NCBI RefSeq assembly: GCF_038396755.1
Contig: NZ_CP149822.1
Location: 2,418,001 to 2,482,000 of the forward strand
Reading direction: 5' to 3'
From: Chitinophaga pollutisoli
GTDB taxonomy: Bacteria; Bacteroidota; Bacteroidia; Chitinophagales; Chitinophagaceae
DNA: 64,000 nt
Position numbers and translations under genes: made by a program. Position 1 is the first letter of the stretch. The number at the start of each line of letters is the position of its first letter. The notes beneath the pieces are model-generated. The model was not told where the DNA came from and did not search any database. It saw only the letters and a list, made by a program, of their open reading frames with translations. This document shows, piece by piece, positions 54,395 through 62,762 of the stretch.

Positions 54395-54622
54395 TTTAAC
54401 AAATTGTAAAATTTTTTATTGGCCGGAAGACCTAAGGTAACGGACTTTATCCATTTCCATCCCGCACGGCAGAATTATATTTATCCGACACAATTCCACC
54501 TGTTCAGGCACATCCTCCAGGCAGTTATCCACCGTTTTGAAATACTTTATCCACAAATCCAGCAAATAACACACGACAAATGTCCGATTATTCACAATTA
54601 TTGTGCAAAAAGATTTTCCACA
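54395..54622 (+). other. DnaA-box cluster, candidate origin or DnaA-controlled region
   Basis: Six nonamers in one orientation: TTATCCATT 54447, TTATCCGAC 54481, TTATCCACC 54525, TTATCCACA 54547, TTATTCACA 54588 and TTTTCCACA 54614. Two match TTATNCACA exactly and three are one base off; 54481 is weaker, two bases off. An AT-rich segment (54395-54420), possible unwinding element, precedes them. Either a chromosomal origin or a DnaA-regulated dnaB promoter. Confidence 0.5.
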
Positions 54623-54686
54623 TTTTCCTTGCGCAAAATTCCACTGTCACGTACAGCAGAAGTTGTTAACTTTACGCGGCGCGGCA

Positions 54687-54762
54687 TTGCCTCCGGCGGG
54701 GAGGCAAATGTCCTGCAAATTATTGATACACACAATATTAAATCGATCCGACGTATATCGGA
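54687..54762 (+). promoter_or_regulatory. Hairpins in the pheT leader
   Basis: TTGCCTCC/GGAGGCAA (54687-54707) and TCCGA/TCGGA (54747-54762). No T run follows either, so they are not terminators; they may affect translation or stability. Confidence 0.4.
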
Positions 54763-54785
54763 CAGCATAATACAAGGAGCATCCA

Positions 54786-57218
54786 ATGACAATTTCGTAC
54801 AACTGGTTATGTGATTATTTGCCGGTAAAACCCGCACCGGAGGAACTTTCCGTTATTTTAACCGCCATCGGCCTGGAAGTAGAAAGCCTGGAACGTTTTG
54901 AAAGCGTAAAGGGCAGTCTCGAAGGACTGGTGATCGGGGAAGTGCTGACCGTTGAAAAGCACCCCAATGCTGACAAGCTCCGCCTTACGACCGTGAACAC
55001 CGGCAACGGCGAGCCCCTCGCCATCGTGTGCGGCGCTCCCAATGTGGCCGCCGGCCAGAAAGTGGTTGTAGCACCCGTGGGCACCACCATCTATCCCGCC
55101 ACTGGCGAGCCCCTCACCATGAAAAAAGCCAAAATCCGCGGAGAAGACAGTTTCGGCATGATCTGCGCGGAAGATGAAATAGGCCTCGGCTCCGGCCACG
55201 ACGGCATCCTCGTGCTCGACGCCTCCCTCACTCCCGGCACACCGGCCAGGGACGTGTTCCAGCCGTACCAGGATTGGGTATACGAAATCGGCCTCACCCC
55301 CAACCACATGGACGCCATGAGCCATATGGGCGTGGCCCGCGACGTGTGCGCCTACCTGAACAACCGCGAAAACACGCAGGTGTACCAGGTGAAAAAGCCC
55401 GGCATCCACGCAGCCACGCATGCCGACAAACCGCTTCCCATCGCCGTGGAAGTAAAAAACACCGAATCCTGCCCCCGTTACTGCGGACAGAGCATCACCG
55501 GCGTAAAAGTGGGGCCCTCGCCCGCCTGGATGCAGCACCGACTGCTGGCCATCGGCGTAAGGCCCATCAATAATATCGTGGACATCACCAACTACGTGCT
55601 CCACGAAACCGGGCAGCCGCTGCACGCGTTCGACGCTTCCCGCATCAGGGGCGGCAAGATCGTCGTGGAAAACCTCCCGGCCGGCACACCTTTCATCTCG
55701 CTCGACGGTAAAGAACGCAAGCTCGACGCCGGCGACCTCATGATCTGCGACGGGGAAGACAACGGCCTTTGCATCGCCGGGGTATTCGGCGGGCTGGAGT
55801 CGGGCGTAAAAGACGACACCACCAACATCTTCCTGGAAAGCGCTTACTTCGACGCCACCAGCATCCGTAAAACTTCGGTACGCCATGGTCTTCGTACCGA
55901 CGCGGCCGTTCGTTTCGAAAAAGGGCTCGACATCTCCCTGGCTCCCTTCGCCCTGGAAAGAGCCGTGGCGCTCATCAGCGAGCTGGCGCACGGAGCGCCC
56001 GCATCCGCGGTTACCGACGTGTACCCTTCTCCGAAGCAGCCCTGGCAGATTGATGTGACATATGACTATATCCGCACGCTCAGCGGCCATCAATACCCTG
56101 AAGCGCAGATCAAGAACATTCTCTGCAGCCTCGGCTTCACGATCCATGAAGAAAGCGGCAACCGCCTGCGCGTGTCGGCCCCACTGCACAAACCTGATAT
56201 CACCATCCCGGCAGATATTGTGGAAGAAGTAATGCGGATCGACGGCCTCGACAATATTCCCATCCCGGCCCTCGTGAGCATGACCCCTTCCGTTCAGGCG
56301 CAGCCCGACAAGGAGCGCGTGAAGGAAAGGATCGCCGATTACCTGGCGGGGAACGGATTTTCGGAGATTTTCACCAATTCCATCACCAACAGCCAATATT
56401 ACAAGCACCTCGATACGGACACGCTGGTGACCATGCTCAACAGCCTCAGCGCCGACCTCGACGTGCTGCGCCCTTCCATGCTGGAAACCGGCCTGGAGCG
56501 CATCGCCTTTAACCTGAACCGCCGGAACGAAGACCTCCTGTTTTTCGAATTCGGCAAAACATACCGCCAGGAAGCCGTAGGCCAATACGACGAAAAAGCC
56601 CACCTCAGCCTGTACCTCACCGGCCGGAAGCTCCCCGAGAACTGGATGCACAAGGAAAAACCGGTGGATTTCTACGATCTGAAAGGCTACATCGGCAATA
56701 TCCTGCATATGCTCGGCCTCCAGGCCCCGCAGATGACGGTTGCCACCGCTCACGGCCTCCAGCCCGCGTTCGAGATCAGCTCCGCCGGCAAAGTGATCGC
56801 CGTGGCCGGCAGCGTGGCGCCCGCACAGCTGAAAGCTTTCGACATCAAACAACCCGTTTGGTATGCCGACTTCAACTGGGATATAATCCTGCAATTGTTG
56901 CCGACCAAAGACGCCTTCTACGAAGAGATCCCCCGATTCCCCGCCGTGCGCCGCGACCTGGCGCTGGTACTCGATAAAGGCGTGCCTTTCTCCGCCGTGG
57001 AAACCACTGCGAAATCGGTGAAAACGAACCTGTTGCAACAAATCAACCTGTTCGACGTTTTTGAAAGTGACAAACTCGGCGCCGGCAAAAAATCCTACGC
57101 CGTGAGCTTCACCTTCCAGGACAAGCAGAAAACCCTGACCGACCAGGAAACGGACGCCATCGTGAACAAACTCGTAAAAGCCTTCGAAACCCAGTTACAG
57201 GCGGAAATCCGCAAATAA
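54786..57218 (+). CDS. pheT: Phenylalanine-tRNA ligase beta subunit
   Basis: 810 residues, the usual length. MTISYNWLCDYLPVKP start with AGGAG 8 bases upstream; a tRNA-binding (EMAP-like) domain (about 40-150, VEKHPNADKLRLTTVN); B3/B4 editing-type domain (RPINNIVDITNYV); B5 domain (about 410-480); catalytic-like core; and a C-terminal FDX-ACB anticodon-binding domain (FPAVRRDLALVLD ... SYAVSFTFQD). It joins two PheS subunits to charge tRNA-Phe. pheS is elsewhere. First gene of the group pheT, coiled coil, zapA, rny. Confidence 0.96.
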   Translation: MTISYNWLCDYLPVKPAPEELSVILTAIGLEVESLERFESVKGSLEGLVIGEVLTVEKHPNADKLRLTTVNTGNGEPLAIVCGAPNVAAGQKVVVAPVGTTIYPATGEPLTMKKAKIRGEDSFGMICAEDEIGLGSGHDGILVLDASLTPGTPARDVFQPYQDWVYEIGLTPNHMDAMSHMGVARDVCAYLNNRENTQVYQVKKPGIHAATHADKPLPIAVEVKNTESCPRYCGQSITGVKVGPSPAWMQHRLLAIGVRPINNIVDITNYVLHETGQPLHAFDASRIRGGKIVVENLPAGTPFISLDGKERKLDAGDLMICDGEDNGLCIAGVFGGLESGVKDDTTNIFLESAYFDATSIRKTSVRHGLRTDAAVRFEKGLDISLAPFALERAVALISELAHGAPASAVTDVYPSPKQPWQIDVTYDYIRTLSGHQYPEAQIKNILCSLGFTIHEESGNRLRVSAPLHKPDITIPADIVEEVMRIDGLDNIPIPALVSMTPSVQAQPDKERVKERIADYLAGNGFSEIFTNSITNSQYYKHLDTDTLVTMLNSLSADLDVLRPSMLETGLERIAFNLNRRNEDLLFFEFGKTYRQEAVGQYDEKAHLSLYLTGRKLPENWMHKEKPVDFYDLKGYIGNILHMLGLQAPQMTVATAHGLQPAFEISSAGKVIAVAGSVAPAQLKAFDIKQPVWYADFNWDIILQLLPTKDAFYEEIPRFPAVRRDLALVLDKGVPFSAVETTAKSVKTNLLQQINLFDVFESDKLGAGKKSYAVSFTFQDKQKTLTDQETDAIVNKLVKAFETQLQAEIRK

Positions 57219-57221
57219 AGC

Positions 57222-57527
57222 ATGGAGATCGAACAGTACATACAAAGCATTGAGGACAAGCTGCAGCAGCTGTTCCGCAAACTGCAACTGGCGCAGGCAG
57301 ATAATGCCACGCTCCGGGAGCAGCTGCAGGCACAGCAGGAAGAGCTGCTGCAGCAGCAGTCCACCATTACCGCCCTGGACGAAAAGCTCAAGCTGTCCAA
57401 AATCGCCACCGCCACGCAGGGCAATGGCTTGTCCGAAGATGAGGACGCCTTCCGCCGGGAGGTCCGCGGGAAGATCAACGATTACATCCGTGAGATCGAC
57501 CGTTGCATCGCCCTCCTCAATTCATAA
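57222..57527 (+). CDS. Small coiled-coil protein, ZapB-like
   Basis: 101 residues, almost entirely a coiled coil rich in Gln, Leu and Glu (IEDKLQQLFRKLQLAQADNATLREQL, read in parts; LLQQQSTITALDEKLKLSK). It starts 3 bases after pheT. In Bacteroidota a gene of this kind sits between pheT and zapA, suggesting a partner of ZapA at the division site; this is inference from position and shape. Its last 11 bases overlap the convergent RES toxin gene. Confidence 0.75.
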   Translation: MEIEQYIQSIEDKLQQLFRKLQLAQADNATLREQLQAQQEELLQQQSTITALDEKLKLSKIATATQGNGLSEDEDAFRREVRGKINDYIREIDRCIALLNS

Positions 57528-57981
57528 TCGGATCGCTGAAGCGGCCGCCCGGCCTGCGCAGCGGGTAACTTCTCCCGAATTTTACGGCTTTCAGCAATGG
57601 ATGTGCGAGATTCAGCACGTAGATCCATTCCAGGTTCACCGCGAGGCTGGGGTACGCCAGCACCAGTTTATCCGCCACTTTAAGGTGCGCCGAACCGAAG
57701 TCTTGTGTAGCAACCGGGATGGGAAACTGGGTCCATAGTTCCGGGAGCTCGTGATCTTCGAAATAGCGGATGCTGTCGTCGGGCACTTCCAGTGGCACCA
57801 CGTAATAATGATCCGGCAGGCCCGGAGGATCGGCCAGAACGCCGGATTCCGCGACGAGCATGCCCGGGTGGGCGGCCAGGTAGCGGCAGGGAACTTCTCC
57901 CTGGTTCCACCGGGCGGAGATGCCGGTTGATTGCAAAAGTTTCCTGGAGCCGGGGGACCGGCTCAATGTGTACAACCACAT
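57517..57981 (-). CDS. RES-domain toxin
   Basis: 154 residues. Features of the RES fold: MWLYTLSRSPGS, the ARWN block (Arg24), PCRYLAAHPGMLVAESGV with Glu44, VPDDSIRYF, then TQDFGSAHLKVADKLVLAYPS and LNLAHPLLKAVKFG. RES toxins studied elsewhere (for example MbcT) degrade NAD+; Arg, Glu and Ser are the key residues and Arg24, Glu44 and a conserved Ser are present. It follows its antitoxin gene by 13 bases. Its 3' end overlaps the coiled-coil gene. Confidence 0.82.
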   Translation of the reverse strand: MWLYTLSRSPGSRKLLQSTGISARWNQGEVPCRYLAAHPGMLVAESGVLADPPGLPDHYYVVPLEVPDDSIRYFEDHELPELWTQFPIPVATQDFGSAHLKVADKLVLAYPSLAVNLEWIYVLNLAHPLLKAVKFGRSYPLRRPGGRFSDPIMN

Positions 57982-57994
57982 ACTTCGTAATATT

Positions 57995-58486
57995 TTATAT
58001 CATGAAATTGTCCAGCCGAAGCAACTCCAGCTTTACGGATTCCACGCCGGCCAGCGATTCCATCAATTGCAGCGGCACGAGGCCGCCCAGGCTTCGCCGG
58101 GGTGCGCGCAGCCAGGCGTGGAACGCTTCCCGTTCACGGAAAATATGATAACCCAGGCTAAATACGTCCGCAATCGCGATCAACCGCTCACTGATACCCC
58201 GGTTCAGCAAATCCCGCCCTTTTTTCAGGTGCAGCGCCCGGTTGGTTACCGCCAACATAGCGCTTAACGTATCGTAGTCGAGCTCAAAAACCTCTTTCAG
58301 CCGCGTCAGCTGCTCTTTCGTAATCCCATGCTTTCCCAGGTCGATCTTCTTCGTAAAAAGCACTGACCGCAACTCCAGCACGTCCTCATACGTCATCAGC
58401 TGCAATTCCACTTCATGCGCCGCGCCTTCCGGCCTTTCCGTTTTCCGCGGCCTGCCGCGCCGACGCTTTTCTGGTGTATTGTCCAT
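57995..58486 (-). CDS. Xre/MbcA/ParS-type antitoxin (DUF2384)
   Basis: 163 residues. A basic N-terminus with an AT-hook-like RRRGRPRK, a helix-turn-helix Xre-like middle (ITKEQLTRLKEVFELDYDTLSAMLAVTNRALHLKK, read in parts) and a C-terminal toxin-binding domain (ERLIAIADVFSLGYHIF, AFHAWLRAPRRSLGGLVPLQLM). It neutralises the RES toxin encoded just downstream and should repress the pair; the palindrome TGAATTAATTCA (58527-58538) upstream is a candidate operator. Confidence 0.85.
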   Translation of the reverse strand: MDNTPEKRRRGRPRKTERPEGAAHEVELQLMTYEDVLELRSVLFTKKIDLGKHGITKEQLTRLKEVFELDYDTLSAMLAVTNRALHLKKGRDLLNRGISERLIAIADVFSLGYHIFREREAFHAWLRAPRRSLGGLVPLQLMESLAGVESVKLELLRLDNFMI

Positions 58487-58526
58487 TCGAAGATAAGTGA
58501 AAAATGTTGATAAAATACTTTACAAC

Positions 58527-58538
58527 TGAATTAATTCA
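58527..58538. promoter_or_regulatory. Palindrome upstream of the toxin-antitoxin pair
   Basis: TGAATTAATTCA, perfect 12-base palindrome 41 bases before the antitoxin ATG. A second palindrome, TTGATATCAA, is at 58583-58592. Either could be the autoregulatory operator. Confidence 0.4.
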
Positions 58539-58601
58539 CTCAGGGACAAAATATTGAAAATGAATGCGTCAAACTGAAAACATTGATATCAATATGATAT
58601 T

Positions 58602-58649
58602 CCCGTGAACCAATTATGAATATTTTCACTCATAATAATCATTCACGGG
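58602..58649. repeat. Nested inverted repeat
   Basis: CCCGTGAA (58602-58609) pairs with TTCACGGG (58642-58649), and inside it ATTATGA (58613-58619) pairs with TCATAAT (58630-58636): 15 base pairs in all with an internal loop. No T run follows. Cruciform, RNA hairpin or small mobile relic. Confidence 0.55.
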
Positions 58650-58732
58650 ATACGGAAAATTATTCGGGCGGATTTTCAGGCGTAATATTGAAACGGAAAT
58701 TCTCAAAATGGGTGCGGTCTCCCCGCTTTTGC

Positions 58733-58740
58733 TATTTTTG
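58733..58740 (+). promoter_or_regulatory. -7 element of zapA
   Basis: TATTTTTG, 14 bases before the ATG, giving zapA its own promoter beyond the inserted toxin-antitoxin genes. Confidence 0.5.
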
Positions 58741-58754
58741 TCGAAACACGAACC

Positions 58755-59051
58755 ATGGAACCGCAACTGATACCTGTCAATATAGTAGTAGCCGACCGCA
58801 CCTATCGCATTAAAATCCGGAAAGACGAGGAAGAGGATGTGAGAAGGGTCATGAAGGAAGTAAACGAGAAGATCGTGGAGTTCAAGGCGGCCTACGCCGG
58901 GAAAGACATCCAGGACTATATCGCCATGGCGCTCATTATGTATGCCACCCATCCGGCCACTACCGGCGGGAAAGCCCAGGCCAATATCACTCCCTTTTTA
59001 CGAGAGAAACTGCAACATCTTGACAATCTGCTGGATGAACAGCTGAAATAA
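58755..59051 (+). CDS. zapA: Cell division protein ZapA
   Basis: 98 residues. The N-terminal beta-domain (VNIVVADRTYRIKIRKDEEEDVRRV, read in parts) and the C-terminal coiled coil are those of ZapA, which bundles FtsZ filaments. It is separated from the pheT/coiled-coil unit by the toxin-antitoxin pair, and it precedes rny by 166 bases. Confidence 0.85.
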   Translation: MEPQLIPVNIVVADRTYRIKIRKDEEEDVRRVMKEVNEKIVEFKAAYAGKDIQDYIAMALIMYATHPATTGGKAQANITPFLREKLQHLDNLLDEQLK

Positions 59052-59217
59052 GAACCGCCACCACGGCGCAGGCGCAAATTATTCATTATCACGCCCGATG
59101 ATGCTTTCCTGACAATTTTTACTTATTTTCGCGGGTCGGGTGGGGCCGTTTGGAAATAACGGGCCTTAACCGTATTTTAATATGCCTAAACAATACTTTT
59201 ATTAAACAAAACAGAAT

Positions 59218-60780
59218 ATGGAATCCATAATGGTGATAGTAGTCGGCGTTGTCGCTCTGGCTATTGGAATAATACTAGGAAAACTGATTTTCGCAAAAAA
59301 CACCCACATAAAGATCCAGGAAGCAGAAGAGAAAGCCAACCGAATCGTAGAAGAAGGAAAACTGACTGCCGAGAACATCAAGAAAGACAAATTACTCGAA
59401 GCCAAGGAAAAATACCTGCAAATGAAGTCGGAGCATGAGAAAGAAGTCATGCAACGCAACCAGAAAATCTCCGAATCCGAAAACCGCATCAAACAGAAAG
59501 AGCAGAGCCTGAACCAGAAGAATGAGCAGATGCAGAAGCAGGTGACCGAAAACGAAGCTATCAAGGAAAATCTCGCCCGCCAGATCGAATTGGTTAACAT
59601 TAAACGCTCAGAGCTGGAGAAACACCAGGAAGAACATATCCGCCGTCTCGAGAAAGTAGCCGGCCTCACCGCGGAAGAAGCCCGCAACCAGCTGGTGGAA
59701 TCTCTGAAAGAAGAAGCCCGCACACAAGCCCTGAGCCACATCCAGGAAATCATCGAAGACGCGAAGACGAAAGCCAATAAAGAAGCCAAGAAAATCATTA
59801 TCCAGTCGATCCAGCGTACCGCCGCCGAGCAAACCATCGAGAACGCCATTACCGTGTTCAACCTGGAAAGCGACGAAATCAAAGGGCAGATCATCGGTCG
59901 TGAAGGCCGTAACATCCGCGCCATTGAAGCAGCTACCGGTGTAGACCTGATTGTGGACGATACCCCCGAGGCCATCGTACTCTCCTCCTTCGACCCGCTC
60001 CGCCGCGAAATCGCCCGCCTCAGCCTCCAGCGCCTCGTGCAGGATGGCCGTATCCACCCCGCCCGCATCGAGGAAGTGGTGGAAAAAACCAAGCGCCAGC
60101 TGGAAGAACAGGTAATGGAAATCGGCGAGCGCACCGTGATCGAACTGGGTGTCCACGGCCTTCACAAAGAACTCGTTCGCATGGTAGGTAAAATGCGTTT
60201 CCGCTCTTCCTACGGCCAGAACCTCCTCATGCACTCCAAGGAAACCGCTAACCTCTGCGCCGTGATGGCAGCCGAACTGGGCCTCAACCCCAAACTCGCC
60301 AAACGCGCCGGTCTCCTCCATGATATCGGTAAAGTTCCCGATGAAGAATCCGAACTGAGCCACGCCCTCCTCGGCGCCAAACTCGCTGAGAAATACGGCG
60401 AACACCCCGCCATCGTGAACGCTATCGGCGCCCACCACGACGAAATGGAAATGTCTTACGTGATCTCCCCCATCGTGCAGGCCTGCGACGCCATCTCCGG
60501 CGCCCGCCCCGGTGCCCGCCGCGAGATCATGCAGAGCTACCTTCAACGTATCAAAGACCTCGAAAACCTTGCTATGGGTTACGACGGTGTGGAGAAAGCC
60601 TACGCCATCCAGGCAGGTCGCGAACTGCGCGTGATTGTTGAAAGCGAAAAAGTAACCGACAACGATGCAGACCGCCTCAGCTTCGAGATCGCCAACAAGA
60701 TCCAGAACGATATGCAATATCCCGGTCAGATCAAAGTAACCGTGATCCGCGAACGCCGCGCCGTAAACGTCGCCCGCTAA
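59218..60780 (+). CDS. rny: Ribonuclease Y
   Basis: 520 residues. One N-terminal membrane segment (about 3-22), a long coiled coil (about 30-200), a KH domain ([22 protein letters not shown], read in parts) and an HD domain with [10 protein letters not shown] and HHDEME. It begins mRNA decay by endonucleolytic cutting at the membrane. All HD ligands visible are intact. Closed by the terminator at 60802-60829. Confidence 0.96.
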   Translation: MESIMVIVVGVVALAIGIILGKLIFAKNTHIKIQEAEEKANRIVEEGKLTAENIKKDKLLEAKEKYLQMKSEHEKEVMQRNQKISESENRIKQKEQSLNQKNEQMQKQVTENEAIKENLARQIELVNIKRSELEKHQEEHIRRLEKVAGLTAEEARNQLVESLKEEARTQALSHIQEIIEDAKTKANKEAKKIIIQSIQRTAAEQTIENAITVFNLESDEIKGQIIGREGRNIRAIEAATGVDLIVDDTPEAIVLSSFDPLRREIARLSLQRLVQDGRIHPARIEEVVEKTKRQLEEQVMEIGERTVIELGVHGLHKELVRMVGKMRFRSSYGQNLLMHSKETANLCAVMAAELGLNPKLAKRAGLLHDIGKVPDEESELSHALLGAKLAEKYGEHPAIVNAIGAHHDEMEMSYVISPIVQACDAISGARPGARREIMQSYLQRIKDLENLAMGYDGVEKAYAIQAGRELRVIVESEKVTDNDADRLSFEIANKIQNDMQYPGQIKVTVIRERRAVNVAR

Positions 60781-60801
60781 TCCGGATATGACAGATACTC
60801 A

Positions 60802-60829
60802 AAAAGCCGCCTGTACGGGCGGCTTTTTT
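60802..60829 (+). terminator. Terminator of rny
   Basis: AAAGCCGCC/GGCGGCTTT stem followed by T. Confidence 0.85.
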
Positions 60830-61037
60830 CATTTGCAAGAAATACATATTTATGTGATAGTCTCGCAATACCAATAATCCGATATTGCGATAGCATTCAT
60901 GGAAACCACTCGTGCAACCAGTTCCATAAATCCAGAACGAAATAACCAAATCCACTGACAAATGAGATACCCCGCAGTGTTGCAATAATTGTTAACTGAT
61001 CTTATCTCCCAATGCATGCCCAGAAACCGGTATGCCG

Positions 61038-61143
61038 TAGTGTAACGCTTCCGTTACAACACTATCATCATCAAAATTAGACCTGCGCCGTTACAGGACG
61101 GCAGGAATTTTCCCTGCATTCGCGTCGGGAACTCCCGTTTTTT
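61038..61143 (+). ncRNA. Chain of four hairpins ending in T6
   Basis: TAGTG-TAACG/CGTTA-CACTA (61038-61064), GCCGT/ACGGC (61087-61102), GCAGG/CCTGC (61101-61117, mutually exclusive with the previous at its edge) and CGGG/CCCG (61126-61137) followed by T6. It may be an RNA leader with alternative folds or a short RNA; no promoter element was found in front. Confidence 0.3.
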
Positions 61144-61217
61144 ACGGGCCTCAGCATCCATGTATCCGGGAAGCTGGCGCTACGCTGGCAACGCTTTTAC
61201 TCATCAATACATATAAC

Positions 61218-61406
61218 ATGAAAAGAAGTATCCTTTTCCTGGGGGCCTGCATGCTCCTCGGGCTCGGCATTACTACCGCCATCCAGGCCAGCAGCCAGCG
61301 GTTTATCAAAGTGTGCTGCGACCAGAACCGCGGCATCTGCCAGCGTATCAACCATGAAATCGTACTGTACGGACCCTCCGCGTATCAGTTCGATCAATGT
61401 CCCTGA
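61218..61406 (+). CDS. Secreted four-cysteine peptide 1
   Basis: 62 residues: signal peptide (MKRSILFLGACMLLGLG..., cleaved near AIQA) and a mature part of about 38 residues with the spacing CCD-x5-C-x9-YGP-x7-C. It shares this spacing exactly with the next gene. No known family; four cysteines suggest two disulfides. Gene order recalls NVEALA-type exported peptides near propeller proteins in Bacteroides, by analogy only. Confidence 0.65.
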   Translation: MKRSILFLGACMLLGLGITTAIQASSQRFIKVCCDQNRGICQRINHEIVLYGPSAYQFDQCP

Positions 61407-61440
61407 TCCAAAGATTTTTTTCACCCAAAAACCCAAATCC

Positions 61441-61635
61441 ATGAAACGTTCCATCGTTTTCCTCGGGCTCAGCCTGATGGTGGCCGCCGGTATTTCGGTT
61501 GCCCCGAAAGCCCAAAGCGCGACCAAAGCAGCCAGAACCATCTGCTGCGACTATTCCACTACCCGCTGCGCCATCGGCCCCGGCGGCTCCTGGGTCTACG
61601 GCCCCCGCGTATCCGATATCAGCGATTGCTGGTGA
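61441..61635 (+). CDS. Secreted four-cysteine peptide 2
   Basis: 64 residues from ATG 61441 (an earlier in-frame start has no signal peptide). Opens MKRSIVFLGLSLMVAAG, cleaved near KAQSA, and has CCD-x5-C-x9-YGP-x7-C followed by Trp. Paralogue of the peptide 34 bases upstream; outside the motif the mature parts are quite different, so they are diverged duplicates. Between motif residues it has GGSW. Function unknown. Confidence 0.65.
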   Translation: MKRSIVFLGLSLMVAAGISVAPKAQSATKAARTICCDYSTTRCAIGPGGSWVYGPRVSDISDCW

Positions 61636-61748
61636 TCGGGTAACAGTAACGGCGCTTTGCACGGGCGCCGCCTGAATGCTCCGGCGAAAGCCGGTTTTCC
61701 ATCACTGGGCCGGTGCGATTGCATCGGCCCATTCATTCCTCCCCCACA

Positions 61749-62762
61749 ATGAAAAAATTGCTTTCAGGATTCATCTTCCTCATCCTGGCCGCTACAGGCC
61801 TGTTCTTTGCACTCATCTCCCGGTCCGACAAACCGGGCAGTACCCGTACTGCCGTCCCGCGGATATACGAAGGGCTTTCGGCAACGCCTGCCTGTACCCT
61901 GCACACCGCTGGCGGCATCCATGTTTTAGCTGCTTACGATGGCAAAGTGTATCATCTCGACCAGAAGGCCGGCGTGTTGCACAGGACCGATATGCCGTCC
62001 GGCCGGACCGACACCGCCTGCATTCCCGGAAAATATTTCGCTGAAATCCCCGCGTCGCTGCAGGTCGATTCCACTGGCATCTACGTATATCCGGCCAACC
62101 AGCAAAAGATCTACATCTTCCCGCATAACGGCGGCGCCCCCGATTCCGTGTCGGCCCGTTCGTTGAATTACTCGCGCGGCGCCCGCCTGCCAGACGGCAG
62201 TTATTACATCCACCGGTACGACGCTTCCAGCAAAAAATCCTCCCTCCGGCAGGTGGATTACCAGCATACCGGGGCTGACACTAAACTGCTGTACGAATTC
62301 CCACATACAGATGACGGCGGCCTCGCGTCCGACGGACAATTGATTTTAGCCGCCGGTGAATGGCCGGTTATCTACCTCCAGAACCATAACGCGGATGTAG
62401 TGGTTTGCGGGCAGGATGGCGGATACCAGATCTTCCAGACGATCGACCGGACGCCGGCGGAGAACTCGGTCGTGAAGGCCCCTGATGGTTCCTGGAGCAT
62501 TTCCAGCAAGATGCTTTTTGTGAATATGGATGCGGCTTCCGACGGGAAGTTCCTGTATGTGCTGTCCCGCGCGGTATCCCATCACCAGCCCACTACGGCG
62601 CCGGAAGTGGACCTGTACCGGTTGCCCGGGGGCGAATATGCCGGCAGTTTCCGCCTTCCCGCCATGGAAAAATCCGGCGTGCGGCATATTGCAGTCGGTG
62701 ACGGCTTACTGTATGCTTCCTATCAACATCATATCGTCGCTTATCAACTACAATTCCCATGA
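61749..62762 (+). CDS. Membrane-anchored beta-propeller protein
   Basis: 337 residues from ATG 61749 (a longer frame to 61713 lacks a signal). N-terminal membrane anchor (about 5-25), then repeated blade-like units (GKVYHLDQKAGVL, IYVYPANQQKIYIFP, VVVCGQDGGYQIFQ, SDGKFLYVLSRAV, DGLLYASYQHHIVAYQL), probably a six-bladed propeller facing the periplasm. Its stop overlaps the MauE-like start (ATGA), so the two are translationally coupled. No catalytic signature seen. Confidence 0.7.
   Translation: MKKLLSGFIFLILAATGLFFALISRSDKPGSTRTAVPRIYEGLSATPACTLHTAGGIHVLAAYDGKVYHLDQKAGVLHRTDMPSGRTDTACIPGKYFAEIPASLQVDSTGIYVYPANQQKIYIFPHNGGAPDSVSARSLNYSRGARLPDGSYYIHRYDASSKKSSLRQVDYQHTGADTKLLYEFPHTDDGGLASDGQLILAAGEWPVIYLQNHNADVVVCGQDGGYQIFQTIDRTPAENSVVKAPDGSWSISSKMLFVNMDAASDGKFLYVLSRAVSHHQPTTAPEVDLYRLPGGEYAGSFRLPAMEKSGVRHIAVGDGLLYASYQHHIVAYQLQFP

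Larger units (their letters stand above)
54297..54785. other. Divergent intergenic region with DnaA boxes and pheT leader
   Basis: 489 AT-rich bases between divergent dnaB and pheT. Contains an AT stretch (54395-54420), six DnaA-box-like nonamers (54447-54622), a near-consensus -7 element TAACTTTA (54667-54674), and a pheT leader with two hairpins (54687-54707 and 54747-54762). No protein gene supported. Confidence 0.7.
60781..61217. other. Intergenic stretch with hairpins before the peptide genes
   Basis: 437 bases, no protein gene seen. Contains the rny terminator, the stem-loop TCGCAATA/TATTGCGA (60863-60890), and a chain of hairpins at 61038-61143 that ends in T6. The latter may be a leader or small RNA for the four-cysteine peptides. 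Confidence 0.6.

Noticed and set aside
54419..54814. 131-codon plus-strand frame across the dnaB-pheT gap
   Set aside because: It covers the DnaA boxes and the pheT leader, overlaps the pheT start and has no protein family features.
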